NCBI GenBank assembly: GCA_009192285.1
Contig: CM018605.1
Coordinates: 1,839,247-1,903,246 of the forward strand
Length of the DNA: 64,000 bases
Reading direction: 5' to 3'
Origin: Morchella semilibera
Lineage: Eukaryota > Ascomycota > Pezizomycetes > Pezizales > Morchellaceae
Made by a program: the position numbers and the translations under genes. Positions 22,651-35,547 of the stretch are shown here, one piece after another. The first letter of the stretch is position 1. Each line of letters starts with the position of its first letter. The notes below the pieces were generated by a model. That model searched no databases. It was not told where the DNA came from and worked only from the letters and a program-made list of their open reading frames with translations.

Positions 22651-23287
22651 CTTTCTGATAAATACTCAATGCTTAATATTCTGTCCTCGAGTATTTCTCA
22701 GTCTGTACATACCTGTAGGATGCTCTGTTTCTGGAAAGCTTCTAAGAGCCCCATTGCCACTTTATTAGAAATACACAGTGTAGAATCTTCAGTCCTCAAG
22801 TATTTCTCAGCATGCAGCTTCACCTATGAAGTTATTGGCGAACAAGGATAGAGGAGGCCTTGCAGCTGCCAACATCTAAGGAGGCCGCATAGTGCACCGT
22901 GCACCCGAAAGACTCCCTCAGAAATACCCCGTCCGTATTTCTGAGAACTGGTTCATGGCAGCATTTAATCACCAGCGAAAGAGATAGGGTGGGCTCCCGG
23001 CTGCGTGAATTTCCCTTTCACTTTAACATTCAAGTTCGGGCTACATAACAGGACATATCAATTTAAAAACACCCATGGAAAATTGCTGTGGTTTCGGATC
23101 GAGTCATGCGCACATTGTGTTATCAATATCAAGTCATGTGTATTGTATTGTAGTGCGTATTTCAAAATGTAAATTACGCTTGTTCATGGTCCATTCATTC
23201 ATAAAGGAATGAACTCATGACATACTTCTCTATACTCTCTATACGATTTATGGGCCTGTTCACCAACTCGGCCAGAAAGAAAGACAT
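22651..23287. other. intergenic with repeated TATTTCTCAG words
   Basis: Repeats of (G)AGTATTTCTCAG occur near 22689 and 22798, and a perfect 10-bp-arm hairpin TCAGAAATAC-CCCGTCC-GTATTTCTGA lies at about 22918-22944. This suggests remains of a foldback element. No gene seen. The end at 23287 abuts the SNF2 stop codon. Confidence 0.45.
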
Positions 23288-26200
23288 TTATCGCCTCCCA
23301 AAAACGTTGCCTTCTTCAGCCGCCCTCCTCCTCTGACGCTGTTCATCGGTTTCAGTGTTTATATATCTCCCTTGGACTTCACGACTGTATCCAACTCCCC
23401 TTTCGTCATCAGCCCTGTCCTTGAGAACCCTCGTCCGGTTTCCTAGTCCCACTGTGGAAGCCGATCCTGGTCCTGGGGCAGTCTCTGCATCACGCCTGAA
23501 AAGATATAGAATATCCCTCATGCTTAGCTTGCCTGCCTTCGCCTTTCCAAGCCCGCCATCTCCATCTCCAAATGCAGCTTTAGCAAGATCCCTTTTTTGC
23601 TCTTGAAGTTTCAATATACGTTCCTCAACAGAGTTAGCGACGGTAAGCTTGTAGACAACTACATCTGTCTTCTGACCGATACGGTGAACACGATCAATTG
23701 CTTGCTCCTCAATAAACTAAACTCAGAAAAAGAGGTTAGTACTAGGTTATATAGTGATTGAACTGGTGTTTATCCGCATGTATACTAACAGGGTTCCAAA
23801 ATGGCTCCAATATGACCACCCTACAAGCAGCAATCAAGTTCAGTCCCAGAGCCCCGCATTTCAGACTACACAACAGTACGCCGCAGAAGTCCTTTTCTAC
23901 TCCTTTCTTGTTTGAGTACTCGCCCTCCCCTCGCAGCCGTCGTAAACTGGCCTCACGATCATCATTTTTCATACTACCGTCGTATCTTGCAAACGCAATA
24001 CCCTCTCTGTGAAGGAAAGGTTCGACGAGGTCCAGCATACTTGTAAACTGACTAAAGACGATTGTTTTGTTATTCTGCTCCAACTCTTTTTTAAGAATTT
24101 GTAGGAGCCGCTTGATTTTTGTTGATATAACAAGGTCGGAATATTCGTCTTCCTCCGAGTAATCCTCATCCTCTCCCTCATCATCGTCGATGAACGAATC
24201 GAGAAGTTTAGGACGCCGTGTCTTCGGCTTAATTGGACCATCATCGTCTGACGTATCGGTTCCTTCCTCTGCCTGGCTACCCCCGTCATCCTCACTATCA
24301 TAGTGGCGGGGCCTCGTATCTTCATCGTCATCTTCAACCTCATCGACCTCTTCTGCTTGGCTTCCCTCATCATCATCGTCATCATTCACAGGTGCTTTTC
24401 TCTTTTCTTCTCTGGAACTGTTGCCATAGTCGTCATCATCGTCATCATCGTCATCACTGTCAAGAACCACCCGTCTTCCTCTTCTATTCTTCACGTTACC
24501 GGCATCCTTTTTAAAAGCTTCCTTCTCCCCCTCCTTCTCCCCCTCCTCCTCTCTTGATGCTTTCTTCAGTTTTTCGAGATCTTCCCTGCAATCTCTACAC
24601 CTAGGTTCTCCCTTCCGTGCCTCTTCCTTGGTTAGTGTAGAGAAACAAACGTCGCATTTCCTAGCGTCGACACTTAGTCCACCAATCAGACCTGCAAGAT
24701 CATCATCCAGAACTTCATCCGGCATTTGTGATTTGGACGCTTTCTTCCGTGGCGTAGTGAGACCAAGCCCGGAATCTTTGTCCTTAACAATTTTCCCAGC
24801 AACGAGCGTTGGATGGTTACAGGCTGTATGCTTTTATGTTAGCCTAGGATATATTGCCACTAACAAACGAGGACAAACCCTGTCGTAATCTCAGAAGCAA
24901 GACTAAAGCGCTCGTCATATTCACGCCTGCCAATCCTCTGCCAACTCCGAACCCGCTCAACATCTTTTCAAGGTTCTCCTCCGTCCTTGCTTCCAATTTC
25001 TCATAGAATTCCTTCTCCTTTTGGTCGAATTCAGTCACCACGCTCTCAACTTTCCTCTTAACCATCTTCATCTTATTTTCACCACCTGCAGCTTCTAGTT
25101 TGTCACCATCTGATCTCAGCACGTCTTTGGTTCTCCTCAACATAATAGCACCCAATACCACTCTGAGCCTTTCAATGGCCACCCCTTCACGGCCTTGGCC
25201 CATAGGTCTTGCGATCTGCTCTTTCCACACCCCAAGGTCATCGAACGGTGCAACCCTTAGGAACTTGATTAAACTCTGCAACTCTTCGATCTTATTCTGC
25301 AAGGGTGTGCCTGTAAGACACCATCTGAATCTTGCCCGGAGCGCACAACATGCCAATGATCCTTTCGCAAGTCTATTTTTGATTGTGTGCGCCTCGTCGA
25401 GTACAATCCTCCACCAACGCAGTCCAAAACATCCAATAGGCTTTCCACTACCTTCGGTATCCTTATGCTCGGAACGAACAATATCATATGTGGTAATAAC
25501 GACATCGTATTTGCGCAGTAAAGCCGGATCTTTAGCCCGTGATGGACCATGATGGACGCGAACACGCATTTTGTGGGAGTCTTCGGTGCGTCTTTCAATT
25601 TCGGCTTCCCATTGTTTTATCAAAGCCAAAGGGGCAATAACAAGTGTTCCTTTCTCGAGATCAGAGGGAAGTTTTACGGCTGCTTTCTTAGATTCCGGTG
25701 AAAGGGAAGAAGCGTTCCCAGCAATTGGATGCGAAGGGTGTGTATGGCAGAGTATAAGAGAAATAGTTTGTATGGTTTTTCCCAAGCCCATCTGTATATA
25801 TAATTAGCTTTAGGACAAATCAATTGGTATGACAGAATCCATACATCATCAGCTAATATTCCACCTCTTGCCTTTCCTTCCTCTCTACCACGAAGAAATT
25901 TCAACCCTCGGATTTGATGCGGCAACAGCTTGACGTTCAAGCCCTCAACTACATCAGAACCTTCCTCCTCCTCCTCCTCCTCCTCTTCACTTTCCCTCTC
26001 TTCATGTTCGGCTTCCTCCTGAAATCCCTCACCCAAGATAACACTCTTTTCCATCATAGAGGCTAGTTCATCATCGACCTTCTTTTCCCTTTTGTTCTTT
26101 CTTTTCTTAAGAGGAACTGAATCATTAGTTCCTTCTAGTAATTCCTTGATGCTTTCGGTAGTCTTCTCATGATCCACATAGACTCCACCCTGATATGTTC

Positions 26201-26855
26201 CACTTGCACCTAGTGTTACACCACCGCTAGGGATAGAATTTGTAGATGGCTTCTTCCGACCGCCTTCCGAAGCCGAGGGAAATCCATTAATGGTTCCTGA
26301 TCCAATATCGTTCCTACGGTTAACTGAATGAAATGTAGGGAACGCTTGAGGACGTTGAATAATGACAGGTTCGTCGTTGTCATCATCGGATTTACTTAGG
26401 TCGATAGTGACGGGTTGTCTCCAATTCTCACGAGAGTTTTTAAGTGGCAAAGGCTGGAGGAACTCTTCGGCACGGGCCTGAATCTTTGATACGTAAGGTT
26501 TTGAAGCCTCTTAGAAACTGGTTAGAACTGTAATGGGTGTATACATGTAACGTTCTATTTGGAAATACCTACGCTGGGCTCTTGCAGGGTCTTGGGGGTT
26601 TCGGTAGGGAATTCCACCCAAATTAGACCTCATAGGTGTCGTCGACCCGAACTTTGGTGTAGAGTCATATTTTGGTGTAGAGTCGAATAGTTTCGGCGTG
26701 GTCCCAAGCTTGGGTGTTTCAAGCGTCCTGTCCACACCCTCTAGAAAGGAGGGTTCATGAGTGGAATTGAGGTTATTCCTGGGCCCGTATGGTCCAGCCA
26801 CAGCATTCTGGGTTGAGGGCCTATGGGAGGGGGGTGGATCTGGCGGGGAGCTCAT
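23288..26855 (-). CDS. SNF2-family ATPase, Rad5/Rad16/Uls1-like group
   Basis: DNA-translocating chromatin or repair ATPase in the nucleus. Exons (transcript order) 26855-26573, 26509-25845, 25791-24879, 24823-23790 and 23716-23288 give 1,107 residues. N-terminal region is disordered with TPK repeats (PKLFDSTPKYDSTPKF). Motif I GGILADDMGLGKT is spliced at LADD|MGLG; motif II is VLDEAHTIKN; LTGTPLQNK and MLRRTKD follow. Between the lobes lie a two-pair Cys motif (CDVC..CRDC) and a very acidic Asp-rich stretch. The C lobe has IVFSQFTSML, GLNLIAACRVVILEPFWNP and IDRVHRIGQ. DEAH and large inter-lobe insertion place it with Rad5/Uls1 proteins, but no C3HC4 RING is seen, so ubiquitin-ligase activity is not supported. 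Start at MSSPPDPP is the first ATG in frame. Confidence 0.88.
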
Positions 26856-27567
26856 GACGAGATTATGGGACTGAAAAAATGCCTTTGAAAAGATGTTTTT
26901 GAGAGAAAAGATGAAGAAATATCCAGGGCTAGGAAGATAGAGAGCAAATGTTATCGGAGGGTTGCTAGGTGTTGAGGAACTTATCAGAGGTTTCCCTGAC
27001 AACAAACTAACATAGCCACAGCTATCCGGGTAGGTTATGTGTGGCGCACTCAAGCCACAGAAATCGATCAGGTTAAATAAGATCTCATAAAGGAAGAACC
27101 AACTGTGGAAAATTACAATGTATCCTATTATGTATCTATTATAACTGTAATCAGCTAAGTATTTACTAATGTCGATTTTTCGAGAAAAAATCCTCCAATA
27201 CATATCGATTGAACACATATTCACCGCGTATGTGTTTTCTCTGTTAAAAGCCCTAGAGATAGAGAGATAGTATATCAGGCCATTAATCGATCGGACTTTA
27301 TTACTCCTACAACCACCTCTACCATATGTGACGCATGGTTAGGCGAACATCAGTAGCTTAAGAAATCGAGTGAGCGTGTATGAGCCAAGCCTTGGCAGTA
27401 GCCACATATGCCTTATGTTGCATTCTCAATCATTGACATAATTTAGGGCCCCGGCCGTTACCATCACGAGTATTTTCGGCCCCAAATAACTCTAATCTTC
27501 TCAAAGACCATATTCTGACATAAAAACTTTTTTATTCTATATAGACTATTTTATACTGATAATTTTG
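26856..27567. other. intergenic between two minus-strand genes
   Basis: 5' flank of the SNF2 gene and 3' flank of the IBtk-like gene. An open frame reaches upstream to about 27224 in line with SNF2, but its codons are hydrophobic and leader-like, so it is probably untranslated. Nothing else seen. Confidence 0.4.
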
Positions 27568-30500
27568 TCAGCTCCCTTGCCCTGCTACAACTGCCGCGCC
27601 TCTGTTTGGTTCGCCTCTGCTCCTCCTGCCCCTTCCCCCTTCTCCCCCGCCCCCCCCGCCCCCTCCTCCCCCACTTCCTCGCCCTCTTCGCCCACCTCTC
27701 CTCGGGCCACTCTCGCCCCCACCCCTGTTACCCCCCCTACTTCGCCCAGCCTCTCTACTGGCCGCCCTCTCCGCCCTCTCCGCCTCTAACCTTACTTTCT
27801 CGCTCTCTGCCTCCCACCACCTTAGGAACTCCTGTTCTGCCTGGATCTCTTGTAAACTACGCTTTGCAGAATGATCTCTCATGATCTCCTTGTGCACCTC
27901 CTCCTGAGACATAATATCTGCGAGAGAAAGATGCAAAGTTGCTTCAGAGCGTTGCAAACGCGGAGAAGGAGTTGAAGGTGCAAAATTTGATACGAGTTGG
28001 GATTGGGCATGTGCTAAATTTGAAGAAGGGGTTTTCTGCGGTGTTGGTTTGCGCGGTGTTGGTGATGGGCATACAGACACATTTGCCTGGGTCGGCCCTC
28101 TAATCGCTATCGATTGCGGGGGTGTGGATACAACACTCGAGGGGCCAGGGCGAGCAGTAGTGGGCCGCAGTGTTGTAGGCGATGACTCCTCCATTAGAAC
28201 TTCTTTTAAGCTGACTCTTGATACGGCGGTTGGAACTTGCCACATCTTCGGCATCGGCTTTTCGGGGGCCGGGGCGATCTCCGGCCCAGCTGGTTGTTGG
28301 CTCTGTATCTGTTGCTGCCGTTTTCTACCTTTCTGTGAAAGCTTTTCTGGTGTTGAGGATAATAATTCTAGTGCAATATTGGACTTTCCGGTACTCGGGG
28401 AAGCCTTGCCCACCATTTCCTTGATTGGCAATTTGTCCGGCATCATTGTTGCACGCCATGACTTTGAAGATGGGCCCTCTGGAGTGAGCGGAGTATGTTT
28501 TGGTGATGATTTAGGCGTTTCAATTGGGTTAAGCGCGGGTTGACGTGTATTTTGGGATTGCGACGAAGCAATCGCTTTGCCCTTGGAATTGAACCAGATT
28601 CCTTCATCCGGCTTAGGAAGACTCGACGGAGGGCTTGGAACCTGATTGTTTCCGTTGCTTCGTCCCGTACCCAATGACGTATCCTCGTCATCCATATGGA
28701 ACATTAAGTCCCCACCTGAATTTGAAGGCCTCAATAGTGGCGAGTTGCTTACCGCCATCTTCCCTTCCTTACTAGACTTTCTGCGCGCCTTGTTTGGAAC
28801 CTGTTGCGGAGAGGGAGCTTCTGGCGGGTGGCTGCCCACTTTCTTGGGCGCAGGCACCGTCGGTTCATCTTCATGTGCGGCGTAAAAGGCAATCAAGGCT
28901 TTCTTCTCTTTTGCAGAAGATTCGGCCATAGATGGGTATTTTTCCAAGAGCATTTCTTCTTGCCTATCAGCCCGTGATTTGGGGTTACAACGACGCTGAT
29001 TATCTTTTATGACTTCATCAAGCTCGGAGATTAAGTCTGCATCGAGATCATCTAAGAGACTATGGCTGTTAGTTGTGAGAATGGAAGACAGGTAGATGTG
29101 AGAGAATTACTGATTTTCCAGCATCGTCTCAATATTCAGGCATATGTACTGCATGCACATATCTTTGAAACCCGTCTCAGAACAGCCAGAAACTGCCATC
29201 AACAACTGTGCTGCATTCCTTGTGTTCACTGGAGAAATCAGTACGTCTTACCCTAGAAATATAGGATATCAATACTAACCATAATTACCCAAGACCTTCT
29301 GGCAGACCTGCGATAGCCTTTCTAGCATAAGCTCATTGGCAATACTCATAACATCCATCACATAATCTAGATAGTCATCTATCTTGTTCTCTTTCACCCC
29401 ATCCCTCACACCATCGAATCCCTCTGGGCCCCAGTCTGTATATAACCAGGTCACGACCGCATCCATGACAGGCTTATTGACGTGCTTCATATCTACCTTG
29501 ATAACCTCACCACCTTCACGGCGTCCAAGTAGCCACCGCCCATCAGCGCCGCCCCCATAAAGAGCATCGAAGAACGGACAGCGCGCCTTCATGATAGCCG
29601 AGTGAACGCGAATACTTTCACCCTTCGCTAATTCGATGATCAAATCTGTAGAGTTGGTAAATTCATGGGTCTTCAACGCCCCCTCGAAGTCTTTGCTAAG
29701 GCTTCGTGGTGGGTAATTCATCCTGCCGACGGAGTTTTCTAGGAGGTTTAGCCCCAGAGCTGATGCGACAGCTGCGAGCTCCGTTCGAAGGATTTTAAAC
29801 TTTTGAGTTTGCACAGCGTCAGCGCCTCGTTGGTGCCACAAGTCAATGACGGTGTCGATGTAGATGTAATATATCAAATTAAGCACCGTGAGCAGGTCTA
29901 TGCCCTTGAAGACCAAGCGGGGCTTGCTACCAGAATTTTGTTGAAATTCTAGAATATGACCAATTTTCCCTGAACCTGTTTCTTCCAGTAGAGCTCTGAA
30001 TGCTGATGAACGAGTAATGAAGAGGGCCTTGTGGACTGGGATTTCAACACCATCACATGTATCCGTGGAGACAGTCATATCCCACTCTACCCCTGTTCCG
30101 CGGCGCAGCGGGAGTCGAACTAAGAAGTCCCGTAACTCTTGCTCCAGATCCTTTTTCATAAACCATAGAACAGCGTCCTGGTAACCCTCCGGTCTAGGTT
30201 TTGGCCCATAGCCCCATGCCTCCAATATACGACCAGTGTTGCCGTCCCCAATTTCACCTTTATCCTTCAAGAAAGCATCTCTGAACGAAAGCAATCCAGC
30301 GATATCATTCCAGAGTGTCTGAGGCTGTACTAAGAGTCCCACCTTCATGATATCGGTGTCCCTTCTAATCGCGGCAAAAGCGCCGAACTTATTACTTCTC
30401 ACACTAATGATCCTCGTCAATCCAGGTACTCTATCGAACTTATATCGTCCGCTTTCGGTAGTGCCGAAGCCCTTCTCTTTCATCTTTGCCCGCTTGACCC

Positions 30501-32250
30501 GCCTCCAAACACTACCCGATTCTGTACAAACGATGATTGACCCATCTTCCCCCACGTCAGCGTCTCGCACAGCCATATGAGTTTTACGCAAACTCCACGC
30601 CCTGGTTGTGGTCCATCCTACTTTGGCTCCCTTTTCAGCACGCTCTTTCAAGCAGAACTCCACATCGAGGGTGAATGCATCACCAGTTCTACTCAGCGCA
30701 CACAAGGTATCACCGCCCCCGGCGATTTTTCGGATAAAGTTTGGCTTGTTGTCATATCTTGTTATATTCATCCCATTTAACCCCACAACCCGCTCAATCG
30801 GGAATGATAATCTAGAATATCCATATCCGGCAAGAATCCAAACCTCATGGTTTTCAAGCAAAATAGCTGTGGCTTTATCAATAGCCGTGACCTGTGTTAT
30901 TACTATACCAGCCAAAAAGCTAGCAGCGACCTTCCGCGCAGTTGGCTGACTAGCCAAAGTTCTAGCATCCGAGGAATCTAGAATCCCTAGCTGTCCCTCG
31001 TTTTTACCAAAGGTAAACAGCGATGTAGCTGTGAATACAGCAGTGTGTATTCGAGAAGCTGCACATCCGATTACCATCTCCCGCTTCAGGCCATTGAACA
31101 CCTGCCGTGGAGTCGTTTGGATCGGATCTTCCTTTGTGGTTTTTTGCTGGAGAGCATATCCGAGTTGACCCCATTTGTTCCCGCCCCAAGTCCAAACCTC
31201 GCCACCCTCAAGAACTACAACGGTATGGTCAAGCCCCAAGGCAACACTCTCAACTCTCTTGGGGGGTAGAAGCGGTGGTGAAAGGGGCCGAAGCGTAAAT
31301 TGTGCCGATTGCTGATCCCCGAACCCTAAACGCCCGCCATGTCCATATCCGCAGATGAAAAGATTACTGTGCGGATCGGATGTTAGAACAGCGGTGTGTA
31401 GCTTGGAAAGATGAATATCGCGAAAGTATAACGGATTGAAAAGAGTTGATGCGTCAAGGAGATCCTCAGATTTGTTGTCGCTACTAATGTACTTAAGCCG
31501 CGCCTGTTCCAGCAGTAGTTGTCGTGGGCGTTGTATCTGCGGCCTTTCCGGGTAAGACCGATCGTCCTCGTCCGGAAACCCAAGTGATAAATTCTTGTTC
31601 GATCCAAACATGAATATCTCGTCGCCACCCGTAGTTTCCAGCTTATCGACCTTTCTCTGCTCTTCATCGTTATCCTCATCATCCGATTGATGATCTTCCT
31701 CGACAACGATCCCACGCTCTCCTGCAAGTAAACGCTCAATCCCTTGTATCGAAGCCCCAAAGACCTCGAATGGGCTCTCGCCGGCATGGTCTTTGATCTT
31801 TACGATCCCCCAGTTGCTCGGATTATGTGCCAGGATCGATCTAACGGCTGATATATTCCCGTGATATAGTGCGCGATGCATCGCTGTCCACCCAGACTCA
31901 GAATCGGGTACTGAAGGATCTGTATACGGATGACCTAGAAGTGCATCCACGAACGGAAGCCTCTCATGATCACTACAGGCTAGATGCAATACATTTCTTC
32001 CCAAGCTGTCTAACTCCCGTAGCGCCTGACGTGTAATTGTACCATTGCCATTACCGTTTACTGCAGATTTTTTCGAAGATGACGCCGCTGTCGTGGTTAC
32101 CCCAATTCCGGTGGGTGCGACGCCGCCTCCGCCTGGTTGTGCCAGAAGACGCCGGAACTTTGCGGCGTCATTCTCGAGATAGTAGCGCCACAGATAGCTG
32201 CTCATAAGCTGGGAGAAGAGAGCTCTTCTGTCGCCTATATCACCTGCCAC
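27568..32250 (-). CDS. IBtk-like protein: ankyrin, RCC1 and BTB domains
   Basis: Probable substrate adaptor, by analogy to animal IBtk, which serves CUL3 ubiquitin ligase. Exons 32250-29289, 29228-29111 and 29059-27568 join to 1,523 residues. Order: ankyrin repeats (about 75-190; GRNVLHLACSDHERLPFVD, GWTAMHRALYHGN), RCC1 propeller (about 210-560; FICGYGHGGRLGFGD, WTWGGNKWGQLGY), first BTB (about 730-840; VHKALFITRSSAF), second BTB (about 870-985; VHSAIMKARCPFFDALY). The middle exon encodes NTRNAAQLLMAVSGC and MLENH, continuing to LLDDLDADL. The C-terminal half is disordered, with a conserved SLADIMSQEE and RSLQEIQAEQEFLRWWEAE segment. It ends in an RGG/poly-Gly tail, which suggests RNA binding and is unusual. 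Start at MAGDIGDRR. Confidence 0.9.
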
Positions 32251-33073
32251 TTATGTGGGTAGGTGAAGAGGCGAAAGAAGAAGGTGAGATGGGATTGAGA
32301 AAGATGATCTCAATCCACTGGTCTCCTGGGGCTGTTTTCTAACCTTGCAGGTTCTGGGCTCGGGGGGGGGGGGGTGTTGAGAGGGGTCCTTCGGTGGCGG
32401 TAGTCCTATGTGGAAAGAACTGAGGGAGGGGGGGGGGGGGTAAGGAGGTATATAAAGATTCCGATGACAAGATGGCCCTGCAGTTACGGGTATTGAAATG
32501 CAAGGGACCAGGAATACGCGTATCTATCGTGTATCACGAAAGGTTAATCCCGCCGGGTTTTACGCACGAGGAAGAGTTGATTGGTTGACAGGAACACACA
32601 AACTCTACTAACTAATCGTGGGACAGTCACTGTGGCACAGTACAGACTCAAAGGCATATCCCAATCTAGTTAAATAAAATGTAGTGTGAATCATACAAGT
32701 TACTATGCCCCAAATCGTTTCTACTTGCTGAAGGTTGTATCACAACCACTCGATTAGATATTAAGTAGTTAGAACTCATGACTCAAACCTTTAAAATCAA
32801 GCCAATTAGCAGATTTCTAGCAGACACCATGCTAAGATATTCACGCAGTCGAGTATCGTAGACACCAGTCCCCAAATGTACGTTTAAGCCACAGGATTAG
32901 ACCCTTGCACCGCTGCCACACACCAGCTAGCCGCTTTTGGCCATGATATATATATATAACGCTTAATAAGTCTGAGCTGTAGTTTCCAGCATGCGTGACA
33001 GTTTGTGACTTTTTCAATTCTGTGCGCTTTATGTATTCAGGACTTGTGGCAATCGGTGGCTCACCACACAAGC
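32251..33073. other. intergenic, promoter side of the IBtk-like gene
   Basis: Contains two long G-runs (about 32359-32373 and 32427-32440) within 200 bp of the start codon, capable of G-quadruplex formation. No gene seen. Confidence 0.5.
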
Positions 33074-33741
33074 TGTGGGACTAACGGAAACCGTCAACCG
33101 GCGGCGCAACATTGACCCACTTGTCACGCAAAATCGCCCAATAAGGTGACCAATTCTCGTTAAAGGTTCTGTCTATCATCACCCCGGCAAGTTGTGAAAA
33201 CCGGGACATATATCAGATAGGCGCTTGTCCCCCGCCCTTTGGCACAAACTTTGGCACAAAGGCTCCATCACCTTTACAACTACCCTCACGGACGAAAGGA
33301 CGATCGATCCGCGTATATACCAAGAGCCATTCTAGATGAGCTCAGAGCCTTTCAAGAGGACATGAGACTACAGTCTGAGGACATATATATAGGACTCCGG
33401 TTTGAGGACGTGAGTTAACAATTAGATGAGATCAAACAGGGACTCCAAGCAGCGTGAGCGACCTTCTGTGATCCCGCTTGAGTGAATACTGCAGGGCTTA
33501 CTGACTTTCTCGCCAGGACTGCTGATTCCATTGTCTAAGACTAAGACGAGTTTCGTTTCGTTTCCTTCTTTCTTTAGATCATCATCATCATCAACAATAC
33601 AATCACGGTGCATAGTCCTTCATTGGTTTTTCGAGACAGGTTTCGTTCTGTTAAAGACCGGTGAACCGTGCACCTACTAGAACCTCCATACATCTAAAAA
33701 CTCCGTACATAAACCCTATCTACACTATTCAGCCTACAACA
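33074..33741 (+). mobile_element. probable LTR of a Ty3/gypsy-type element
   Basis: Starts TGTGGGAC and ends CTACAACA, immediately followed by TGGTGACCCCGACGTGG, which looks like a primer-binding site. An ACATATATATAGG box at about 33380 could be its TATA element. The left edge is inferred from TG alone because no second LTR is visible to compare. Confidence 0.45.
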
Positions 33742-34250
33742 TGGTGACCCCGACGTGGTAACTGGGGTCCATTGCTGTCATCGAAAAAAAAAAAAGGGAA
33801 AAAAAGGGAAAAAAAGGGAAAAAAAGGGAAACTGTCATCCGAGAGCTGAAGGATAATGCCCCCCAAGAAACTCGAAACCTGCAGGGAAAGACCACTATCA
33901 CGGCGAGCTATCTCAAGGCCAGATCAGGTCAGGATCCGGCGAATATCCACTAGTATCTCCTCCTCACACAGTTGGAGCAATCTCTCCACCAATCGAATCA
34001 ATCTCTCCGCCAATCAACGAACCAGCTTCTCCACCTCCTATTATTGAATCACATCCCCCAATCATTGGTTCACACCCTGCATCTATCATGTCAGCCATTC
34101 CCGCTGTAAAGTTCCACGGAAGGACGACGATGTAGGTTCTTTCATCAAATCTATCGAAGTTAACTTTAACGTGGAAGTAGTTGGTAAACGGGGCTTAACT
34201 TTACTGGAAGAGTGCACTAAAAAGGTAAGTACTTTGCGACCCGCAGTTTT
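33742..34250 (+). pseudogene. LTR-retrotransposon leader and decayed gag fragment
   Basis: After the primer-binding-like site comes an (A)nGGG microsatellite (33784-33831, 10-bp period, four units) and then proline-rich and gag-like sequence in shifting frames. The best segment, near 34118-34225, reads KDDDVGSFIKSIEVNF and continues EVVGKRGLTLLEEC, like the start of a Ty3/gypsy Gag capsid region. No protease, reverse transcriptase or integrase follows, so the element is a heavily deleted relic. Confidence 0.55.
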
Positions 34251-35547
34251 TACTGACGGGATACTCTTTGTGTGTTTGGATAGCAGTTCACCCAAGCATC
34301 ATAGCGAGGTCCACTTACATGGACCATCTGAGGTACAAAGCCCTCTATGTGGTCCTAGGACTCCTTTGCCAGAAATTGTGTACACTAATACTGGTGGTAG
34401 AAAGGATTGGAGGGTTCCCGACCACGTGATGAGACGGTTTAATGAAACCGAGATAACGGATTATGAAGGCGGAACTGTATCCCGGTCATGTTATCATTGC
34501 TGCATAGAAGAATAGATATTAATTTTCTCTTGCATAGGATGCCTCGAAACGATAAGAGGGGTTCCAGCGGGTGAGGGCCAAGGGAGGGCGATGGATGAGA
34601 GGTTACCCGGCCTTTCTTACTATTGTATTTAATTAATTATTGGGGGTATGGTTGGGGACACCTGTAGCTGGAGCGTCAAAGTGGCTCGACTTTGGGTCAC
34701 CACAACCCCTGAATTAGTTTTCTCTCTATAGAAAGACTCTGTTCACTCTAGTCTACAATCCTATAGAGAGATAGTTGTTTTAACTATTTTTCTGGTGGAG
34801 TAGAAGGGTGTCAAAGTTGGTGGGATTTTGGTGTGAGGACCAACGAATGTCGCCTATTAAGCATAATTCATTTCCAAATTAGGTAAATATCAAAGCGATG
34901 TATGTGGTAGGGAGATTTTCGACTAGTGGGAAGTCCTAGCTACTTACATATGTATCTAGATTGAGTTGGCGGTAGTAATTCCCAAGACTCTAATGTTTTC
35001 TGCTATACCTACTTAATTGTTTCTTGGTGGTGGTCGTGCTTGTGAGTAAGAAACCCAGTTGAAATGGGACTGCGGAGGAGTTACATGTAGGTCATAAACA
35101 ATCACCCCGTGCCTGGCGTCATGAACGATCACTCACTCCTGGGTTGCTAACACTCCCAGAATAAATCACATGTTCTTATATAGTACTAAACGCAGAGCAG
35201 CTCCAGTATATAATCTAAAACCAGAAGTAACCTGCGTTTGGACAGATTAGTTATAAAATTCTTATTCGTCAACTAATCTTTCATTAGGATTGGCTTATTT
35301 CACACTCTATTGGATAAAAATGCCCTAAAGACCAGGGGTTTATGGTGACTGACGGATTATTAACCTTATTCCCTGATCGGGACTGTAATAATTAGGACCC
35401 CTCCATGTCAACATCCCCGCGATCCCCGCTCCCAAGAGAACCCCCCGCCCAAGTCATCCCCTCTTGACCCTACGGCTTCAGTCTTGACCCTACGGCTTCA
35501 GCTATCTATATTGTGTTATTCCATTTCAAAGGTTCACACCAATCAGA
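34251..35547. other. intergenic; retroelement relic flank and oxidoreductase promoter
   Basis: A purine-rich stretch at 34550-34603 could be a polypurine tract, but no 3' LTR matching 33074 was found. One TACATGTA lies at 35082. A 20-bp tandem duplication TCTTGACCCTACGGCTTCAG occupies 35462-35501, about 50 bp before the oxidoreductase ATG. Confidence 0.45.
35462..35501 (+). promoter_or_regulatory. perfect 20-bp tandem duplication before the oxidoreductase gene
   Basis: Two identical adjacent copies of TCTTGACCCTACGGCTTCAG end 46 bp before the ATG at 35548. The position suggests a duplicated factor-binding site or leader element; function is inferred only. Confidence 0.5.

Noticed and set aside
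24233-24557. Plus-strand His- or Ile-rich frames
   Set aside because: Antisense of the acidic poly-Asp segment of the SNF2 protein.
27565-27884. Plus-strand Pro/Ser-rich frames
   Set aside because: Antisense of the RGG/poly-Gly tail of the IBtk-like protein.
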